A stretch of DNA of 64,000 nucleotides from Parapedobacter koreensis (GCF_900109365.1 NZ_FNZR01000001.1:186001-250000), one strand, 5' to 3'; positions 43,939 to 53,489 are shown, numbered from the stretch's first letter. Made by a program: numbers and translations. Notes: a model not told the origin generated them from the sequence alone.

Positions 43939-45320
43939 TTATTTTCTTTTTTTTCTTTTTCGTCTGGACGTGCGTAAAACCGCAATTCAATGAGATCATT
44001 CGGTATGGGCTTGCTGTTCCACGATTGGTGGATGGCCAATGCGGCGCCTATTGCCGTAGCCTGTGCCATGGACGCTGCAAAGACTTCCATTTCCGGAAAA
44101 GCATCAGCCAGCAGGTTCATGTAAAGGGCATTTTTGCTAAATCCGCCATCTACAAAAATACGTTTTACGCGTGAGCCTTTAATGACCAGTTGGGTGGATA
44201 CCTGCTGTAAAGCCACCAAATCCATAATCAAGCGGTGATAAGCTTCCTCGAAGGAGGCGTAGTCCGATAGCTTGCGCTGCGCAAAGGCAGATACCTTGCC
44301 ACCGATCGGCTCCGGATCCCCCCCTTTTCGCAGCCTATCTACAAGGCCCCGATCATAGGCCATATTCCGGTATCGGCTGGAGGGTTGCCCGAAATGCTCG
44401 GCAATCCGCTTGACTTGTTGTTCATGTTCATAACCGGCAAATAGGCGGGACGCCTTTACCGGTGTACCCTGATAATGCATATAACAAAGGCAATCGGCCT
44501 CCAGCTCTGCTTTGGTAAGCGGCGAATGATTGAACGGATTGAGGCTGATGCACCACGTGCCTGTTGAAATCAACACAAAGGGTTCGTAGAAGCTGACCAA
44601 GTAAGGGATCAGTGCGGCCGAACTATCGTGTAATCCGACACCAACACCATACCCGTTGCCGGGAAAGGATGCCGGATACAGCTCGTCTGTCCGTGCCAAC
44701 GGTGCCAGCTTGTCGATGATGCCTTCCCGGTATACCCATTCGTGGTAGTCGTTTTTCGTGAAGTCCCAAAGATGAGTATGGCAGCCAATACTCGTCTTAT
44801 CGGAATACATGCGGCCCGAAACAAGGAAACTCAAGTATTGCGGAAGGTGCAGCGCGTAATGAATCTGATCGAAAAGCTCGGGATGCTCATATTTGGTACG
44901 GTACAGCTGCATCCCCGAATTAAGGCTGCCCAATACCGGGGACGCCGTGGTAAAAGCCACGGTCTCCGCACCGCCGTAGTCTTCATAAAACTTGCGTTGC
45001 AATGCCTCCGGATAGGGTTTCAAATAGTTGTATAACGGTGCCAATGGCCTGCCGTCTTCATCGACGTAGACCAAGCTTGCCCCATACGCCGCAAAGTTAA
45101 TCGCCCGTACTTCAAATTCGGCTTTCCGGAATACTTCATGCAAGGAGTCGAATACCGATAAACGCAGGCTTTCAAGATTTTCGCAAGGATCGCCATCTTC
45201 ATCCACGGTTTCGGTAAACCGCGCCGAACGTTCAAAGACAATCTTGTACTGCTCGTTGAAGAGGAACAGTTTCTTGTTGGTCTTCCCTACGTCGAATATG
45301 GCTATGACAGGCGTTTTCAT
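43935..45320 (-). CDS. FGGY-family carbohydrate kinase (rhamnulokinase role)
   Basis: A 461-residue sugar kinase of the FGGY type: AIFDVGKTNKKLFLF phosphate-1 motif, ALHLPQYLSFLVSG, SIGCHTHLWDF, STGTWCISLNPF, and FVDGGFSKNALYMNLL with QATAIGAALAIH near the end. It overlaps the isomerase stop by 4 nt and the LldD-like start by 4 nt. In this operon its substrate should be L-rhamnulose, though its sequence is of the divergent Bacteroidota type rather than E. coli RhaB. Confidence 0.9.
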   Translation of the reverse strand: MKTPVIAIFDVGKTNKKLFLFNEQYKIVFERSARFTETVDEDGDPCENLESLRLSVFDSLHEVFRKAEFEVRAINFAAYGASLVYVDEDGRPLAPLYNYLKPYPEALQRKFYEDYGGAETVAFTTASPVLGSLNSGMQLYRTKYEHPELFDQIHYALHLPQYLSFLVSGRMYSDKTSIGCHTHLWDFTKNDYHEWVYREGIIDKLAPLARTDELYPASFPGNGYGVGVGLHDSSAALIPYLVSFYEPFVLISTGTWCISLNPFNHSPLTKAELEADCLCYMHYQGTPVKASRLFAGYEHEQQVKRIAEHFGQPSSRYRNMAYDRGLVDRLRKGGDPEPIGGKVSAFAQRKLSDYASFEEAYHRLIMDLVALQQVSTQLVIKGSRVKRIFVDGGFSKNALYMNLLADAFPEMEVFAASMAQATAIGAALAIHQSWNSKPIPNDLIELRFYARPDEKEKKENK

Positions 45321-46591
45321 AACCCCGTAGCTACGGCTTTCGTGCCTCGCTCTTTAATTAACTTGCCGCGCACATCCAGATCCCTGAATAGTGCCAACGG
45401 ATCCAATGCTGCACCCGCACGCTTACGTGCCTCCGCAACCAGCGGCCGCACATCTGTACGGAATGCGTGCTGCAATACCTCCTGGGCTTGTACAACATCA
45501 TTGCTCGCTTGTGCCTCGATAAGCGCTTCACGATCAACGAGCAATGCTTGTGCATAGGCCACAAGAATGGCTTCCACGGACTGCACCAAATCTTCAAGGG
45601 GATCCTTGAGGTTATGCGAAGCGTCAATCATCCAGCCCAAATCCTTCGTATGATCCATTCCACGGCTATCCATCCCTTCCACCAATTCATTGAAGATGAG
45701 GAATAGCTGGTAGGGTTTTATGCTTCCGGTGGTCAGGTCGTCATCTCCATATTTGGAATCGTTGAAATGAAATCCGCCAAGCTTGCCTTCCATCAGCAGC
45801 AAGGCGACAATCTGTTCGATATTTGCATTGGGCAGGTGATGCCCCAAATCGACCAGTGTATAGGCTTTTTCGCCAAGCTTGCTGGCATACAGCAAGGACT
45901 GCCCCCAGTCCCCCACAGTAGTGGAATAAAAGTTCGGTTCGAAGGCCTTGTATTCGACAAACATTTTCCAATCGTCAGGCAATGCTTCGTATACTTCCCG
46001 CAAACATTCCAACGTGTTTTGAAAAGCCTTGCGGAAATTCAATTGCCCGGGAAAACTCGATCCATCGGCCAGCCACACGGTGAGTGATTTGGATCCCAGT
46101 TCCATGCCTTGTTTAATCACGTCGATGTTGTGGTCGATGGCTTGCTGACGCACGGCCCTATCTACATGCTGCATGGAGCCAAACTTGTAGCTGAGCGGCT
46201 GTCCGGATTGATCCTGGAAGGTATTGGAATTCATGGCATCGAATACCAAACCATAGTGCGCCGCCAAGGTACGGATAGCCGCATAATCTTCAGGGATATC
46301 CCATGGGATATGCAGCGATATGGAACCGCTAGATCGGTTGAGTGCATGCAATATACCGATATCGGCGATTTTTTCTTCGAGATTGCGGGGTTCGCCCCCG
46401 CCGGAGAAGCGGCCAAACCGTGTGCCGCCGGTGCCGAGCGCCCAGCTGGGAATGGCCACCTGAAAATCGTTCAATTGTTGTACAATCTTTTCAACGTTGG
46501 GCAGATCTTCCGCCAGCTGCGCAAACCTGCGCCCATGGGAAGCCTCCAACCGTTGATTATGTTGCGCGATTTGATGTTTATCAATATGCAT
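45317..46591 (-). CDS. rhaI: L-rhamnose isomerase (RhaI type)
   Basis: A TIM-barrel sugar isomerase of about 424 residues. Motifs include SWALGTGGTRFGRFSG, SISLHIPWDIPEDYAA, MFVEYKAFEPNFYST, LVDLGHHLPNANIEQI and GGFHFNDSKYGDDDL, with the acidic and His metal ligands of the xylose-isomerase-like fold. This is the Pseudomonas stutzeri/RhaI group rather than E. coli RhaA. I chose ATG 46591 (MHIDKHQIAQ) since a TACCTTTG -7 element lies at 46607-46614, within the longer reading that would start at 46660. It is the first of three overlapping genes (isomerase, kinase, LldD-like). Confidence 0.9.
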   Translation of the reverse strand: MHIDKHQIAQHNQRLEASHGRRFAQLAEDLPNVEKIVQQLNDFQVAIPSWALGTGGTRFGRFSGGGEPRNLEEKIADIGILHALNRSSGSISLHIPWDIPEDYAAIRTLAAHYGLVFDAMNSNTFQDQSGQPLSYKFGSMQHVDRAVRQQAIDHNIDVIKQGMELGSKSLTVWLADGSSFPGQLNFRKAFQNTLECLREVYEALPDDWKMFVEYKAFEPNFYSTTVGDWGQSLLYASKLGEKAYTLVDLGHHLPNANIEQIVALLLMEGKLGGFHFNDSKYGDDDLTTGSIKPYQLFLIFNELVEGMDSRGMDHTKDLGWMIDASHNLKDPLEDLVQSVEAILVAYAQALLVDREALIEAQASNDVVQAQEVLQHAFRTDVRPLVAEARKRAGAALDPLALFRDLDVRGKLIKERGTKAVATGL

Positions 46592-46606
46592 AACAGGTCT
46601 ACTTGT

Positions 46607-46667
46607 CAAAGGTAAAACAGAATTGCCAACTCGCATCCTTTGGGACGATTTAATTGACAATTCTGTT
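46607..46667 (-). promoter_or_regulatory. Promoter and inverted repeat before the rhamnose isomerase gene
   Basis: On the minus strand a perfect -7 element TACCTTTG (46614-46607) sits about 16 nt before the isomerase ATG. Immediately upstream is a 10-bp perfect inverted repeat, AACAGAATTG (46616-46625) and CAATTCTGTT (46658-46667), with centres 42 bp (four helical turns) apart. This suits a repressor operator overlapping the promoter. No regulator gene is in the window. Confidence 0.45.
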
Positions 46668-46681
46668 AAAAAAAGATAATC

Positions 46682-48808
46682 CTAACGCACGAATGCCATC
46701 GCTACCCCGCCATCCACATTGAGCACGTTGCCGGTGGATTTGTTCATCAACCCGCTGACCAACACAAAACAAGCGTTGGCAATGTCGTCGGGAAGAATCA
46801 TTTCATTCAACAGCGTACGCTTGGCGTAATATGCCGGCAATTCCTCCACGGTGACGCCATAAGCTTTGGCACGTCCTTCAGCCCATCCACCAGCCCAAAT
46901 GTTGCTATCGCTGATCACGGCATCCGGGTTTACGACATTTACCCGGATTTTGGCAGCGCCCAATTCAGCAGCGTTCAATCGGCTAAGGTGCAGTTGGGCG
47001 GCCTTTGCCGAACCATAACCTGCATTGTTCGGGCCGCTTACCAACGCATTTTTGCTGACGATGTTGATAATATCCCCACCAATAGCCTGTTTTTTCAATA
47101 TGTTTACCGCAGCTTGGGTAATCAAAAACTGCCCTTTGACCAATACATCATATAACAAATCCCAATCCTGTTGGGTATGCTCTTCTATGGATTTGGAAAT
47201 GGACAATCCGGCATTGTTCACCACGATATCTACCCCGCCAAAAGCGAGCGCTGCCGTGTCAAAGGCTTGCTGGATTTGTTCGGCATTGGTCACATCCAAA
47301 ACCGCCGTCGCATAGGCATCTTTTCCAAAGGCAGTCTTAAACTCGTCACCGGTACTTTGCAGCCTTTCTGCATTCAAGTCATTAAGTACAACTACGGCCC
47401 CTTCCTGGACAAACTTGCGGGCAATGGCCTTGCCGATACCGCCGGCACTGCCCGTGATCAATGCTATCCGGCCCGATAAGGGCTTGGGTTTGGGCATACG
47501 CTGCAACTTGGCCTCTTCCAGCAGCCAGTATTCAATATTGAAGGCCTCCTGACGGGGCAATGCGGTGTATTCGGATATCGCCTCCGCACCTTTCATCACA
47601 TTGATGGCATTGATGTAAAATTCGGCAGCAACACGCGCGGTCTGCTTGTCCTTGGAAAATGAAAACAGACCGATGCCAGGATAAAGGATAATGACCGGAT
47701 TGGGATCGCGCATGGCGGGGCTGTTGGGATGCTTGCAGGTTTCGTAGTATTCCTTGTATAAGGCGCGGTACGCTTCAAACGCAGGAGCCAACCCGCTTTT
47801 CACGGACTCCGCATCCGCCAAATCGGCATCGGGAGCCAAATCCAATACCAACGGGCTTATTTTGGTGCGCAGGAAATGGTCAGGGCAACTGGTACCCAGG
47901 GGTGCCAACCGCTCCAAATCATTAGAATTGATAAATTCCAGTACCCGTTCGTCATCTGTAAAATGCCCTACCATAGCACGTTCAGACGAGCAAAAACCCC
48001 GAAGAATGGGTGCCAATGCAGCCGCCTGTTTTTTCCGATCTGCTTCAGGAGTGGCGACAATTTTAGCGCCCCCGAAAACCGGACGTTCCTTGCCGTAATT
48101 TGCTTCCAAATATTCCGCACAGCGCTCAATGACGGTAAGCGTATTGACATAGCTTTCGTAAGCCGTGTCGCCCCAGGTGAATAGCCCATGCGAGCCCAGC
48201 ATGATGCCCCGGATACCGGGATTTTCAGCTAGGCACTGCCGCAACTGCAAGCCGAGATCAAACCCTGGCCGCTGCCAACCCACCCAACCGATTTCGCCAT
48301 TGAACAGCTCTTGGGTAATGCGCTTGCCGTCTTTGGCTGCTGCAATGGCTATCGCTGCATCCGGATGCAGGTGATCAATGTGCTTGAAAGGCAAAAAGCC
48401 ATGCAGTGGCGTATCAATGGATGGCGCTTTGGAGGCGAGGTCATAGATGCAATGGTTAAACAATTCAACCATTTCATCCTCTTGTTCAAGACCCCGATAG
48501 ATGTGCTCAAGGCTTCTCAACCGATCGACATAAAGCGCGGCGAGTCCGCTCCGCGTGAGGGTGCCGATGTCGCCACCCGATCCTTTAATCCACATCACTT
48601 CCGTATCCAACCCTGTCAACGGATCTTTGGCGATGGCTTTACACGACGTATTGCCGCCGCCATAGTTAGTAAGCCTTAAATCGGCCCCCAGTAAGTTGGA
48701 GCGATAAAGCAACAGTGCTACCTCATCCCCCGCTAATTCAGCGGCTTTGGCATCATCCCACAAATAACTGACATGCTTGAATGATTCTTTTCCGATAGTT
48801 CCAGACAT
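46682..48808 (-). CDS. Bifunctional rhamnulose-1-phosphate aldolase/short-chain dehydrogenase
   Basis: A 708-residue fusion. Residues 1 to about 430 are a class II aldolase (ADLRLTNYGGGNTSCKA; HPDAAIAIAA region; LGSHGLFTWGDTAYESYV with metal-binding His). From about 440 a short-chain dehydrogenase follows, with GRIALITGSAGGIGKAIARKF, NNAGLSIS, catalytic GYGSAKAAQLHLS and a C-terminal GNVLNVDGG. The aldolase cleaves L-rhamnulose-1-phosphate to DHAP and L-lactaldehyde, and the dehydrogenase oxidises the aldehyde. It is encoded between the transporter and the isomerase. Confidence 0.93.
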   Translation of the reverse strand: MSGTIGKESFKHVSYLWDDAKAAELAGDEVALLLYRSNLLGADLRLTNYGGGNTSCKAIAKDPLTGLDTEVMWIKGSGGDIGTLTRSGLAALYVDRLRSLEHIYRGLEQEDEMVELFNHCIYDLASKAPSIDTPLHGFLPFKHIDHLHPDAAIAIAAAKDGKRITQELFNGEIGWVGWQRPGFDLGLQLRQCLAENPGIRGIMLGSHGLFTWGDTAYESYVNTLTVIERCAEYLEANYGKERPVFGGAKIVATPEADRKKQAAALAPILRGFCSSERAMVGHFTDDERVLEFINSNDLERLAPLGTSCPDHFLRTKISPLVLDLAPDADLADAESVKSGLAPAFEAYRALYKEYYETCKHPNSPAMRDPNPVIILYPGIGLFSFSKDKQTARVAAEFYINAINVMKGAEAISEYTALPRQEAFNIEYWLLEEAKLQRMPKPKPLSGRIALITGSAGGIGKAIARKFVQEGAVVVLNDLNAERLQSTGDEFKTAFGKDAYATAVLDVTNAEQIQQAFDTAALAFGGVDIVVNNAGLSISKSIEEHTQQDWDLLYDVLVKGQFLITQAAVNILKKQAIGGDIINIVSKNALVSGPNNAGYGSAKAAQLHLSRLNAAELGAAKIRVNVVNPDAVISDSNIWAGGWAEGRAKAYGVTVEELPAYYAKRTLLNEMILPDDIANACFVLVSGLMNKSTGNVLNVDGGVAMAFVR

Positions 48809-48875
48809 ACGCTTTTATATTGTTTTTTCATTAATTTACTTCATTGTTGTTCGTTTTCGGCTGCCGGCTTATGAC

Positions 48876-49979
48876 CTACGGCTCCAACGTCCGCGCAAAC
48901 CCTACCAACAGGATCGACAAGGTAATGACCGCAATGCCTCCGATAATCGTCGCATAGGTTTTTTTGCTCACTCCCTTCCATTCTTTCAAAATAACCCCCC
49001 AGGCATTGGCAATCAGAATAATAAACGCCATATGCAATATCCATGAACTCGCGCCGTTTCCGAGCCGGCTTTCTCCCATACCGTAAAAGAAAAATTGCAG
49101 GTACCAGGTTGTGCCCGCCAATGCGCAGAAAAAAATGTTTCGGGCAATGGGTACCCTGGGGTTTACGTAATCGCCAAATGTTTTGTTCTTCGTGTTGAGA
49201 AACATACACCACAAAAAATTGGTCGTAAGCCCCCCCCAAAGCACAACAACATACGTCACGTTGTTTTGGAACAAGAACTCCCCCTGTCCGGGATGCCCGG
49301 ACTTCCAAAGATCGCTGGCTACGTGTGCCATGGGTTTTCCGGCTTCCAATCCAAAATTAAAACAAGCACTCAATATACCTGAAACGATGGCCACCATCAA
49401 TCCCAAACCAAATTGGTAGTCTTTATTGCCGCTGGCATCCGCTATTGCTCCCGTTAGTTCTTTCTCTTTCAGCACACCCGCCCTGCCACATAGGTAGATG
49501 CCCAGCACACAAATGGCCAAGCCCAGCAAAATAGTCCGGCCCGGGGCCGTGGAAAAAAACAAATCGATGGTCTCCTTGCCTTCCGTGCCATTGAAGTAAT
49601 AAAATATCGACGGAACTAACGAACCGAACACCATGGTCAGTCCAAGGATGATACTGCTGCCAAGCGATACACCTAAATACCGTACGCCGAACCCATACGT
49701 AAGCCCACCAATGCCCCAAAGCAAACCGAAAAGGTAGGAATAGCCAATCGTATCACTATCCGCTTGCCGAATAATGGCAGCGAAACCAGGAATAGTAAGG
49801 TATGCCGCCAACGGAGGAACGATGAGCCAAGAAAACACGCCCCCGACAATCCAGAAACTCTCCCAGGCCCACCCCTTTACCTTTTTATAGGGCACGTAAA
49901 AACTCCCCGACGCAAAGCCGCCTATGAAGTGAAAAACTACCCCCGCTAATACTTGCATAACAATATGGTTAATTGGCAT
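48876..49979 (-). CDS. rhaT: L-rhamnose/proton symporter RhaT
   Basis: A 367-residue inner membrane transporter with about ten helices. It matches RhaT: FIGGFASGSFYVPYKKVKGWAWESFWIVGG, FGLLWGIGGLTYGFGVRYLGVSLGSSI, WYLQFFFYGMGESRLG and the terminal VITLSILLVGFA. It imports L-rhamnose with protons. It lies 67 nt upstream of the aldolase/dehydrogenase gene and is first of the operon. A weak -7-like TAACTTGC lies about 20 nt upstream on the minus strand. Confidence 0.92.
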   Translation of the reverse strand: MPINHIVMQVLAGVVFHFIGGFASGSFYVPYKKVKGWAWESFWIVGGVFSWLIVPPLAAYLTIPGFAAIIRQADSDTIGYSYLFGLLWGIGGLTYGFGVRYLGVSLGSSIILGLTMVFGSLVPSIFYYFNGTEGKETIDLFFSTAPGRTILLGLAICVLGIYLCGRAGVLKEKELTGAIADASGNKDYQFGLGLMVAIVSGILSACFNFGLEAGKPMAHVASDLWKSGHPGQGEFLFQNNVTYVVVLWGGLTTNFLWCMFLNTKNKTFGDYVNPRVPIARNIFFCALAGTTWYLQFFFYGMGESRLGNGASSWILHMAFIILIANAWGVILKEWKGVSKKTYATIIGGIAVITLSILLVGFARTLEP

Positions 49980-50145
49980 TAATGACGGCGCAAGTTAGAA
50001 AAGATGAAAAAATGAACTGTTATGGGCTGTCATGTTTATCGCTGCCATTTTCCATTTTTGTGCTATTCGATTTCCGATTTAACAATAATTACCGTAATAT
50101 CGTGTTCTTATAGTTAAAAATAGAATTTACCAACAGCTAACGAAC

Positions 50146-50754
50146 ATGAAAAACATTGCATTGCTGACCATGCTGGTTGCTTTAATTTCAGTAGGAGATG
50201 TGTTTAGCCAGGCGCCAGCACGAAGAGAACCACCGAAGGGCTCGCTTTCAAGTGGAACCATTGATAGCCAGTTTGTTTACCTCTACGCAATTTCAAAGAC
50301 GCAGGATGGATTTGAGCATGTGCGCCAAGCGAACTTGGATCGGATACGGCAAAATGTTGCTGACACCATCAAGACGCTGACCCAAGCCATTGCCGATTTG
50401 AAAGCCAAAGACGACAGTCAGGAAGCCCAGGTAAGTGCGATAGCTGATTCACTTACACAGGTCAAGGATGAACTGCGCAGTGCCCAGCAGCAAAAAGACA
50501 GTTTTTCCGTTGTGGGCATATCACTTCAGAAAAACACCTACAGTTTAATCATGTGGGGCATTGTTCTCATCTTAGCCATTGCCTTGATCCTTTATATTTA
50601 TCGGTATAACCAAAGCCACGTGGTGACACAGGATATCCAAAAAGCTATCGAAGAGCTTCAAACAGAATTTGACCAACACCGTAAAAAGGCAATGGAAAAA
50701 GAGCAGAAACTCAAACGGCAATTGCAGGACGAGATCAACAAACGATTGGGCTAA
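50146..50754 (+). CDS. Membrane-anchored coiled-coil protein
   Basis: A 202-residue protein: signal peptide (residues 1-21), a mostly helical periplasmic region (50-125, rich in Gln, Ala, Asp and Lys), one membrane helix (about 132-150) and a charged cytoplasmic coiled coil to the end (KAIEELQTEFDQHRKKAMEKEQKLKRQL). Relatives in Bacteroidota are often labelled tRNA (guanine-N1)-methyltransferase, for which nothing here gives support. Function unknown. It is divergent from rhaT. Confidence 0.75.
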   Translation: MKNIALLTMLVALISVGDVFSQAPARREPPKGSLSSGTIDSQFVYLYAISKTQDGFEHVRQANLDRIRQNVADTIKTLTQAIADLKAKDDSQEAQVSAIADSLTQVKDELRSAQQQKDSFSVVGISLQKNTYSLIMWGIVLILAIALILYIYRYNQSHVVTQDIQKAIEELQTEFDQHRKKAMEKEQKLKRQLQDEINKRLG

Positions 50755-50826
50755 GCCAGCCACCATTTAACCATGCAAATCCTTCACATTTGCTTCTTAT
50801 CAACGCTCCTTGTTATGGTGACTTTA

Positions 50827-50879
50827 TAGGGATATACTAGGGAAATAGTAGGGACTTTATAGGGAAAAATCCCTATAAT
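50827..50879 (+). repeat. Four TAGGGA hexamers phased at 11 bp plus inverted copy
   Basis: TAGGGA starts at 50827, 50838, 50849 and 50860, exactly 11 bp apart, and is followed by the inverse TCCCTATAA. The array lies in the 326-nt gap between the coiled-coil gene and the thioredoxin-domain gene. One-turn phasing suggests a protein-binding array or a repeat-prone promoter element. The rest of the gap shows nothing else I can name. Confidence 0.6.
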
Positions 50880-51080
50880 CTTCCTATTACTTATGTAGTA
50901 GCTACTGGAAACTATCAGGGCATATGAGCAATTGGTAGCACATTGGTCTTTCTTTGGTCGTTGTAAGCGTAAAGCGTGAACGATTTTGAGTGCAGCTAAG
51001 TGGCCGATGATTTGCTTTTTATATGCCACTTTTGTAACTTGCATACAATTAACAGTGTATCCATTATTTATAAACCGTAT

Positions 51081-52205
51081 GTGATGATGAAGCTGCTCCA
51101 AAAAACTATTTTGCTATTGGTGTTATTAAGTATGCTGATTGTTCAGGTCCGTGCGGAAGACCCCAAGCCGCTACCTATCGGTGCCAAAGCACCCGACTTC
51201 AGCCTGAAGGGCGTGGACGATAAAACCTATACGTTAGCCAGTTTTAAGGACGCCAAGTTGTTGGTCATCATTTTTACGTGCAATCATTGTCCTACAGCCC
51301 AGGCTTATGAAGATCGCATCATCGAATTTACAGCCGCCTACAAATCCAAGGGCGTGCAGGTCGTTGCCATCAGCCCCAATTCGGACGCTGCCATCCGGTT
51401 AGACGAATTGGGCTACACCGATCTGAGTGACAGTTTCGATGAGATGAAAATGCGTCATCAGGAAAAGGGCTATAATTTTCCGTACCTCTATGACGGCGAA
51501 ACCCAGCAGGTATCGACGCAGTACGGCCCCGCTACCACTCCCCACGCGTTTGTTTTCGATCAGGAACGTACCCTGCGGTATGTGGGGCGTATCGACGACG
51601 ACGAACACATCGGCAGGGCCAAGACATTTGATCTAAAAAATGCGGTGGACGAACTGCTTGCCGAAAAACCGGTCACTACGGCTACCACAAGGACATTTGG
51701 ATGCTCGGTAAAATGGAAATCCAAAACGGATTGGAAAACCCGCGAAGTAGCGGACTGGAAAAAAGAGCCAGTGACACTGGAAACGGCTACGTTGGATACG
51801 CTGAAAGCCGTACTCAGCAATAATTCTGGAAAATACCGCTTGATTAATTTTTGGGCCACCTGGTGCGGACCCTGTGTTGCCGAATTTTCGGCTCTTGTGG
51901 AAACGGACAAAATGTACCGCCAACGTGATTTTGATTTTATCACGGTTTCATTGGATGCCAAGCAATCCACCGATAAGGTGCGTGCATTCTTGCAGCAAAA
52001 ATACGCCAGTAATCGGAACCTCCTTTTTGGCGACGAAAACAAATATGATCTTATCGAAGCCGTAGATGCCGAATGGCAAGGCGCCCTGCCTTATACGATA
52101 CTTGTTTCACCTGCGGGTGAAATCGTATACCGGCAGATGGGTATTATTGAACCCTTGGCGCTCCGGAAAGCCATCGTGGAACGCATCGGGCGGTACTATC
52201 CCTAA
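51081..52205 (+). CDS. Exported protein with two thioredoxin-like domains
   Basis: A 374-residue secreted protein. After the signal peptide (ending VRAE, about residue 25), an AhpC/TSA-like redoxin domain (PIGAKAPDFSLKGVDDKTY) carries CNHC (Cys66, Cys69). A second TlpA-like domain from about residue 230 has NFWATWCGPC (Cys261, Cys264). The two domains probably act in thiol-disulfide exchange or peroxide reduction in the periplasm. It is monocistronic. I place the start at the double ATG 51081, where the signal peptide begins; the longer open frame from 51000 has no signal character. Confidence 0.88.
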   Translation: MMMKLLQKTILLLVLLSMLIVQVRAEDPKPLPIGAKAPDFSLKGVDDKTYTLASFKDAKLLVIIFTCNHCPTAQAYEDRIIEFTAAYKSKGVQVVAISPNSDAAIRLDELGYTDLSDSFDEMKMRHQEKGYNFPYLYDGETQQVSTQYGPATTPHAFVFDQERTLRYVGRIDDDEHIGRAKTFDLKNAVDELLAEKPVTTATTRTFGCSVKWKSKTDWKTREVADWKKEPVTLETATLDTLKAVLSNNSGKYRLINFWATWCGPCVAEFSALVETDKMYRQRDFDFITVSLDAKQSTDKVRAFLQQKYASNRNLLFGDENKYDLIEAVDAEWQGALPYTILVSPAGEIVYRQMGIIEPLALRKAIVERIGRYYP

Positions 52206-52357
52206 CCAAAATTTTACGTCCGCTTAACGTTATTTGCGGATACGACGTGTATATTTGTATGCAACAGCCGACGTCGTTGCCCAACGACAACCTGCTAAAC
52301 CAATCGGAATGGCGGAAGCCCAGCGTTTATTATCATCAACGTAAAAACATTAAAAAC

Positions 52358-53377
52358 ATGAAGTACAACTTATTAGGAAACACGGGTTTGAAAGTATCTG
52401 AACTTTGCCTTGGCACAATGACCTTCGGAGGAAAGGGCGTGTGGACCGCCATTGGCACACTGCCTCAGGAGGAGGTAGACCTGTTGGTTAAAAAATCCGT
52501 CGATGCAGGCATTAATTTCATCGATACGGCTAATGTATACAGCGAAGGGCTGAGCGAACAATTGACCGGCAAGGCCATCCGCAACCTCGGCCTTCACCGG
52601 GATGATCTCGTCATCGCAACCAAGGTAAGGGGAAAGATGGGAGATGGCCCCAATCAGATAGGCCTGTCCCGCAAACATATTTTACAGCAAGCCGACGAAA
52701 GCCTCAAGCGGTTGGATATTGATTACATTGATTTGTATCAAATCCATGGTTATGACGCATTGACACCATTAGAAGAGACGCTAGCTGCCCTGGATAGCTT
52801 GGTGAGCTCCGGCAAGGTACGCTATATCGGCTGCAGCAACCTGGCAGCCTGGCATATCATGAAAGCTTTGGGTATATCGGCTAAAGAGCACCTCGCCAAA
52901 TTTGTATCCCTGCAGGCTTATTATACGATTGCCGGAAGGGATATCGAACGTGAAATCGTCCCTTTATTAGCCGACCAACACCTTGGGTTGATGGTATGGA
53001 GTCCGTTGGCCGGAGGGCTGCTTAGCGGGAAGTATGGTCGGCATACCGGCCCTGACGACGGCAGACGAACCAGCTTTGACTTCCCACCCGTTGATAAGGA
53101 CAAAGCCTTTGATGTCATAGAAACCATGCGCGAAATTGCGGCAAGTAAGGGTGCCAGTATTCCCCAGATAGCCCTCGCCTGGCTGCTCCACCAGCCCGTA
53201 GTTACCTCGGTAATCATTGGTGCCAAAAAACCCGATCAGTTGGAAGATAACCTGAACGCTGTAGACGTGGTACTCACTCCGGAAGAGTTAAACCAGCTTG
53301 GCGAAGTAAGCAAGCTTGCCCCGGAATATCCGGGCTGGATGCTAGCGCGGCAAGGAGCGGATCGCCAAGCGGACTGA
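52358..53377 (+). CDS. Aldo/keto reductase
   Basis: A 339-residue NADPH-dependent aldo/keto reductase of the YajO/Tas-like group: NTGLKVSELCLGTMTFGG start, INFIDTANVYSEGLSEQ (catalytic Asp and Tyr), ATKVRGKMGDGPN (Lys), YIDLYQIHGYDALTPLEET (His), YIGCSNLAAW and VVTSVIIGAKKPDQL. The substrate is unknown. ATG 52358 is chosen because the family N-terminus MKYNLLGNTGL starts there; the 37 upstream in-frame codons are not family-like. A strong terminator follows. Confidence 0.92.
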   Translation: MKYNLLGNTGLKVSELCLGTMTFGGKGVWTAIGTLPQEEVDLLVKKSVDAGINFIDTANVYSEGLSEQLTGKAIRNLGLHRDDLVIATKVRGKMGDGPNQIGLSRKHILQQADESLKRLDIDYIDLYQIHGYDALTPLEETLAALDSLVSSGKVRYIGCSNLAAWHIMKALGISAKEHLAKFVSLQAYYTIAGRDIEREIVPLLADQHLGLMVWSPLAGGLLSGKYGRHTGPDDGRRTSFDFPPVDKDKAFDVIETMREIAASKGASIPQIALAWLLHQPVVTSVIIGAKKPDQLEDNLNAVDVVLTPEELNQLGEVSKLAPEYPGWMLARQGADRQAD

Positions 53378-53400
53378 CAATACACATTTCCCCCGTTATA

Positions 53401-53435
53401 GCGTCCGGCATCCCTTAGCCGGACGCTTTGTTTTA
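53401..53435 (+). terminator. Intrinsic terminator after the aldo/keto reductase
   Basis: GCGTCCGGC and GCCGGACGC are perfect complements around an 8-nt loop, followed by TTTGTTTT. It separates the reductase gene from the atpD promoter. Confidence 0.88.
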
Positions 53436-53458
53436 TGTAACATTTCTTTACATTTAAA

Positions 53459-53489
53459 TTTGCTTTTAATTCTTTAAAGCGTATTTTTG
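53459..53489 (+). promoter_or_regulatory. Bacteroidota-type promoter of atpD-atpC
   Basis: TTTG (53459-53462) and TATTTTTG (53482-53489) with a 19-nt spacer match the -33/-7 consensus of the main Bacteroidota sigma factor exactly. The leader to the atpD ATG is about 65 nt. Confidence 0.8.

Noticed and set aside
46616-46667. Inverted repeat as a terminator of the aldolase/dehydrogenase gene
   Set aside because: The loop is 32 nt and the T-run lies before rather than after the hairpin on the minus strand, whereas it abuts a promoter element; an operator fits better.
50146-50754. Annotation as tRNA (guanine-N1)-methyltransferase
   Set aside because: The protein is a signal peptide, coiled coil and one membrane helix; no SPOUT or Rossmann motif is visible.
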